From Thauera linaloolentis 47Lol = DSM 12138 (GTDB lineage Bacteria; Pseudomonadota; Gammaproteobacteria; Burkholderiales; Rhodocyclaceae), in assembly GCF_000310205.1 (NCBI RefSeq), contig NZ_AMXE01000001.1, positions 141,606 through 205,605 on the forward strand: a stretch of DNA of 64,000 nucleotides. Direction: 5' to 3'. Under the pieces are notes generated by a model, which searched no databases, was not told the origin of the DNA, and saw nothing but the letters and a program-made list of their open reading frames with translations. Position numbers and translations under genes: made by a program. Shown here in pieces: positions 61,621 through 64,000 of the stretch. The stretch's first letter is position 1; the number at the start of each line of letters is the position of its first letter.

Positions 61621-62616
61621 TTACTGCCAGGGATTCGGCTTCGGCGTGTCGTTGGACGACGGCGGCAGCAGCGGCATCACGAAGGTGGGCTGATCGCCGG
61701 TCAGCGTCTTCAGGAAGGCGACGATGTCGGAGATTTCCTGCTCGCTGTACTTACGGCCAAGCTGCAGACGCCCCATGATGTCGACGGCCTCTTCCAGGGT
61801 CTCCGCTTCGCCATCGTGGAAGTACGGATAGGTCAGTTCCACGTTGCGCAGCGTCGGCACCTTGAAGTTCATGCGATCCTCGTCCTTGCCGGTGACGCCG
61901 GCACGGCCTTCGGCCGGGTTGTTGGTCTTGTACGGCTCGAACAGACCCATCTTCTGGAACGAAGTCCCACCCACCGCCGGACCATTGTGGCAGGCCACGC
62001 AGCCGCTTTCCTTGAACAGGCCATAGCCGGCCAGCTCACGGTCGGTCAAGGCCTTGTCATCGCCCTTCAGCCACTGGTCGAACGGGGAGTTCGGCGTCAC
62101 CAAGGTCTCCTCGAAGGACGCGATCGCACGGGTGATCTTGTCGATGTTGATGGCGGCAGAGCCGAACACCGCCTTGAACTCGGCCACATAGCCCGGAATC
62201 GAGCGCAGCGTATCGACCGCAAGATCGTGCGTGAAGGCCATTTCTCCCGGGTTGGCGATCGGGCCACCGGCCTGCTCCTTCAGGTCGGCGGCACGGCCGT
62301 CCCAGAACTGCGCCACGGCCAGGCTGGAATTCAGCACGGTGGGCGAGTTGATCGGGCCTTGCTGCCACTTGTCGCCAATCGAGGTCTTCAGGTTGTCGCT
62401 GCCGCCCATCGACAGGTTGTGGCAAGAATTACAGGAAATGAAGCCAGAGCGCGACAAACGCGGATCGAAGTAGAGTTTCTTGCCCAGTTCGACCATGGCC
62501 GGGTTCACGACCTTCGCCGGATCGATCGGCTGGATCGGCTCGTCGCGGCTGGTCGCGGCCCATGCGGTACCGGCCACGGCCAGCGCTGAAGCGATCGCAA
62601 TTGCCTTGAGTTTCAT
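61621..62616 (-). CDS. Diheme cytochrome c peroxidase
   Basis: Periplasmic enzyme of 331 residues that reduces hydrogen peroxide with electrons from cytochrome c or a quinol pool. The signal peptide is cleaved near AWAAT. Two heme c sites are CNSCH (62-66) and CVACH (206-210). The segment VPTLRNVELTYPYFHDG is typical of the peroxidase/MauG family, as is RLQLGRKYSEQEISDIVAFL near the end. AAGGAG lies six bases before the ATG. A 19-bp palindrome lies 40-58 bp upstream, and an Irr-like regulator gene follows on the same strand. Confidence 0.94.
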   Translation of the reverse strand: MKLKAIAIASALAVAGTAWAATSRDEPIQPIDPAKVVNPAMVELGKKLYFDPRLSRSGFISCNSCHNLSMGGSDNLKTSIGDKWQQGPINSPTVLNSSLAVAQFWDGRAADLKEQAGGPIANPGEMAFTHDLAVDTLRSIPGYVAEFKAVFGSAAINIDKITRAIASFEETLVTPNSPFDQWLKGDDKALTDRELAGYGLFKESGCVACHNGPAVGGTSFQKMGLFEPYKTNNPAEGRAGVTGKDEDRMNFKVPTLRNVELTYPYFHDGEAETLEEAVDIMGRLQLGRKYSEQEISDIVAFLKTLTGDQPTFVMPLLPPSSNDTPKPNPWQ

Positions 62617-62655
62617 GTTGTTCTCCTTGTGAGATTGAAAGCTGCCTTGCCGTCC

Positions 62656-62674
62656 ATTTAGACGGCGTCTAAAT
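62656..62674 (-). promoter_or_regulatory. 19-bp palindrome, Irr/Fur-family-type operator of the peroxidase gene
   Basis: ATTTAGACG-G-CGTCTAAAT is a perfect 9-1-9 inverted repeat in the peroxidase promoter region. It resembles the TTTAGAA-N3-TTCTAAA motif of Irr-controlled promoters, with C replacing A at the sixth or seventh position, and the neighbouring gene encodes an Irr-like protein. Confidence 0.7.
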
Positions 62675-62881
62675 TTCCGAGCCATTAAACCCAGCTCTTC
62701 ACGAGCACTTATTGATTCTGGTCAAGAAACACTCACTTCAAGCAACGGCTCCGTACAACAGGCACTGCAATTCGATACAAGCCGCCGCGGCCAAGCCCCT
62801 ATGCTTGGCACACTGCCGGCTCACGGCCATGCCTGACCACCGCGCCCGGCTTCCACTTCGAACCTCTGAACGACGCAAACG

Positions 62882-64000
62882 ATGACTGCCCCCTCCCCCA
62901 CGAACAAGAACCGCGCGCTGCGCACGAGCCTCGCCGTTCTCGTCCTTGCCCTCGCCGGTACAGGTGCCTGGCTGGCATGGCCCCACCTGTCCGGACGCAA
63001 CGATCCCAATGCCGCCTACCAGTTCGCCACCGTGCAGCGCGGCGACGTCGAGGACGTCGTCACCGCCACCGGCACTCTGCAGCCGCGCGACTACGTCGAC
63101 GTCGGCGCCCAGGTGTCCGGCCAGTTGAAGAAGATCCACGTCGAAGTCGGCTCGGTGGTCAAGGCCGGCGATCTGCTCGGCGAAATCGACTCCACCGTGT
63201 ACCTCTCGAAAGTCGATGCCTCCCGCGCCCAATTGCGCAACCTGCGCGCCACCCTCAAGGACCGCGAGGCCCAGCTCGCGCTGGCGCACATCCAGCTCCG
63301 ACGCCAGCAAGCCCTGATGGCGGAGGACGCCACCACCAAGGAAAGCCTGCAGACCGCCGAGGCCAGCGCCAAGTCGGCCGAGGCCTCGCTCGAAGCGCTG
63401 CGCGCGCAGATCGAGCAGAACGAATCCAGCCTGCGCGCCGACGAAGCCAACCTGCAATACTCCAGCATCCTGTCGCCGATGAACGGCACCGTGGTCTCCA
63501 TCACCGCCCGCCAGGGGCAGACGCTGAACACCAACCAGTCGGCGCCGACCATCCTTCGCGTGGCCGACCTGACCACCATGACGGTGCAGACCCAGGTGTC
63601 CGAAGCCGACGTGAGCCGGCTGCGCACGGGCATGGATGCCTATTTCACCACGCTCGGCAGCCAGGGCAGGCGCTGGTACGGCAAGCTCGCCAAGGTCGAG
63701 CCGACGCCCACCGTCACCAACAACGTGGTGCTGTACAACGCGCTGTTCGACGTACCCAACGACGGCGGCGAACTGATGACGCAGATGACCGCCCAGGTCT
63801 ATTTCGTCGTCGCCCAGGCGCGCGACGTGCTGCACGTGCCGATGGGCGCGCTGACCCTCGTCCGCCAGCAGCGCCCGCAGGGCGCCATGCCCGCCAGCGG
63901 AGAGCGCCGGGTGCAACGTGCCCAGGCGGGCGGCACGGAAGGCGGCTTCGGCGGGCAGGGGGGCGAGCGCCGCATGCCGCGCGCCCAAGGCAGTGAAGCC
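62882..64000 (+). CDS. macA: MacA-like periplasmic adaptor of an ABC-type efflux pump (3' end cut by window)
   Basis: Membrane fusion protein, at least 373 residues. One N-terminal transmembrane anchor is at about 14-34 (SLAVLVLALAGTGAWLAW). Then come the lipoyl-type segment GTLQPRDYVDVGAQVSGQLKKI, an alpha-helical hairpin at about 105-185, SPMNGTVVSITARQGQTLN and the beta-barrel part (LRVADLTTMTVQTQVSEADV). The order matches MacA of MacAB, which exports macrolides, peptides or lipids with an FtsX-type MacB, so macB is expected beyond the window edge. The C-terminal part visible is Gly/Gln/Arg-rich. No stop codon is reached. The ribosome-binding site before ATG 62882 is not evident. Confidence 0.85.
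   Translation, partial: MTAPSPTNKNRALRTSLAVLVLALAGTGAWLAWPHLSGRNDPNAAYQFATVQRGDVEDVVTATGTLQPRDYVDVGAQVSGQLKKIHVEVGSVVKAGDLLGEIDSTVYLSKVDASRAQLRNLRATLKDREAQLALAHIQLRRQQALMAEDATTKESLQTAEASAKSAEASLEALRAQIEQNESSLRADEANLQYSSILSPMNGTVVSITARQGQTLNTNQSAPTILRVADLTTMTVQTQVSEADVSRLRTGMDAYFTTLGSQGRRWYGKLAKVEPTPTVTNNVVLYNALFDVPNDGGELMTQMTAQVYFVVAQARDVLHVPMGALTLVRQQRPQGAMPASGERRVQRAQAGGTEGGFGGQGGERRMPRAQGSEA

Noticed and set aside
62977..63996. Arg-rich plus-strand frame at the right edge
   Set aside because: It is an alternative frame of the MacA-like adaptor, which starts at 62882 and stays open to the window end with a full set of family segments.

Overview
The window is high-GC DNA with dense, overlapping operons. 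It reads as a betaproteobacterial chromosome, most likely Rhodocyclales (Thauera/Azoarcus/Zoogloea-like). This rests on the gene repertoire: a B12-dependent propionyl-CoA pathway, PEP-CTERM proteins behind sigma-54 promoters, 6S RNA beside zapA, hemP/bfd/bfr, and an Irr-like Fur protein. It is an inference, not a search result. No tRNA, rRNA, CRISPR array, insertion sequence or phage gene was seen.

Layout. 1-5000: a zinc metallopeptidase (cut by the left edge), a KamA-type radical SAM enzyme, and a FepA-like TonB-dependent siderophore receptor under a Fur box. 5073-12974: the methylmalonyl-CoA operon (mutase, MeaB chaperone, propionyl-CoA carboxylase beta and alpha, all on minus) with a divergent GntR/FCD regulator. 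13212-18538: a sigma-54-driven PEP-CTERM protein, a CorC-like membrane protein, an acetate permease pair (DUF485/ActP) and an enoyl-CoA hydratase. 18573-32031: a complete Lap-type surface adhesion locus. It holds a TolC-like channel, a LapG protease, a LapD c-di-GMP receptor, a LapB/LapC type I exporter, a LuxR-type regulator, a small LapA-like adhesin made mostly of threonine-rich repeats, a glycosyltransferase and a small conserved protein, closed by a strong terminator. 32072-32954: a second PEP-CTERM gene with a near-perfect sigma-54 promoter.

33342-40037 is a zinc locus arranged around one Zur-type palindrome. Leftward lies a ZrgA-like operon (His-rich DUF2796 protein, ABC ATPase, FtsX-type permease, DUF3299 protein). 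Rightward lie zur, an overlooked 57-residue membrane protein, znuC, znuB and znuA. Then follow a TauE/SafE permease, 6S RNA, zapA, a ZapB-like protein, ilvD, yceH, lgt and malonyl-CoA decarboxylase. 46861-50937 is a three-gene unit of overlapping genes: a GGDEF/EAL protein, an outer-membrane beta-barrel and a PstS-like periplasmic protein. 51028-53529 is metNIQ. 53648-57615 is cysTWA-cysB, preceded by a coupled 36-codon leader whose ribosome-binding site lies in a hairpin. 57866-62674 is an iron block: hemP, bfd, bfr, tonB-exbB-exbD, an Irr-like regulator, and a diheme peroxidase with a 19-bp palindromic operator. A MacA-like adaptor runs off the right edge.

The most interesting system is the adhesion locus. 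It combines Lap-type c-di-GMP/protease control with an unusually short adhesin that has no visible RTX repeats. The adhesin is built from two arrays of about 31-residue units with about 45% Thr, interrupted by a different domain, and is followed directly by a cytoplasmic GT4-type glycosyltransferase. A plausible but unproven reading is an O-glycosylated, type-I-secreted, LapG-releasable adhesin.
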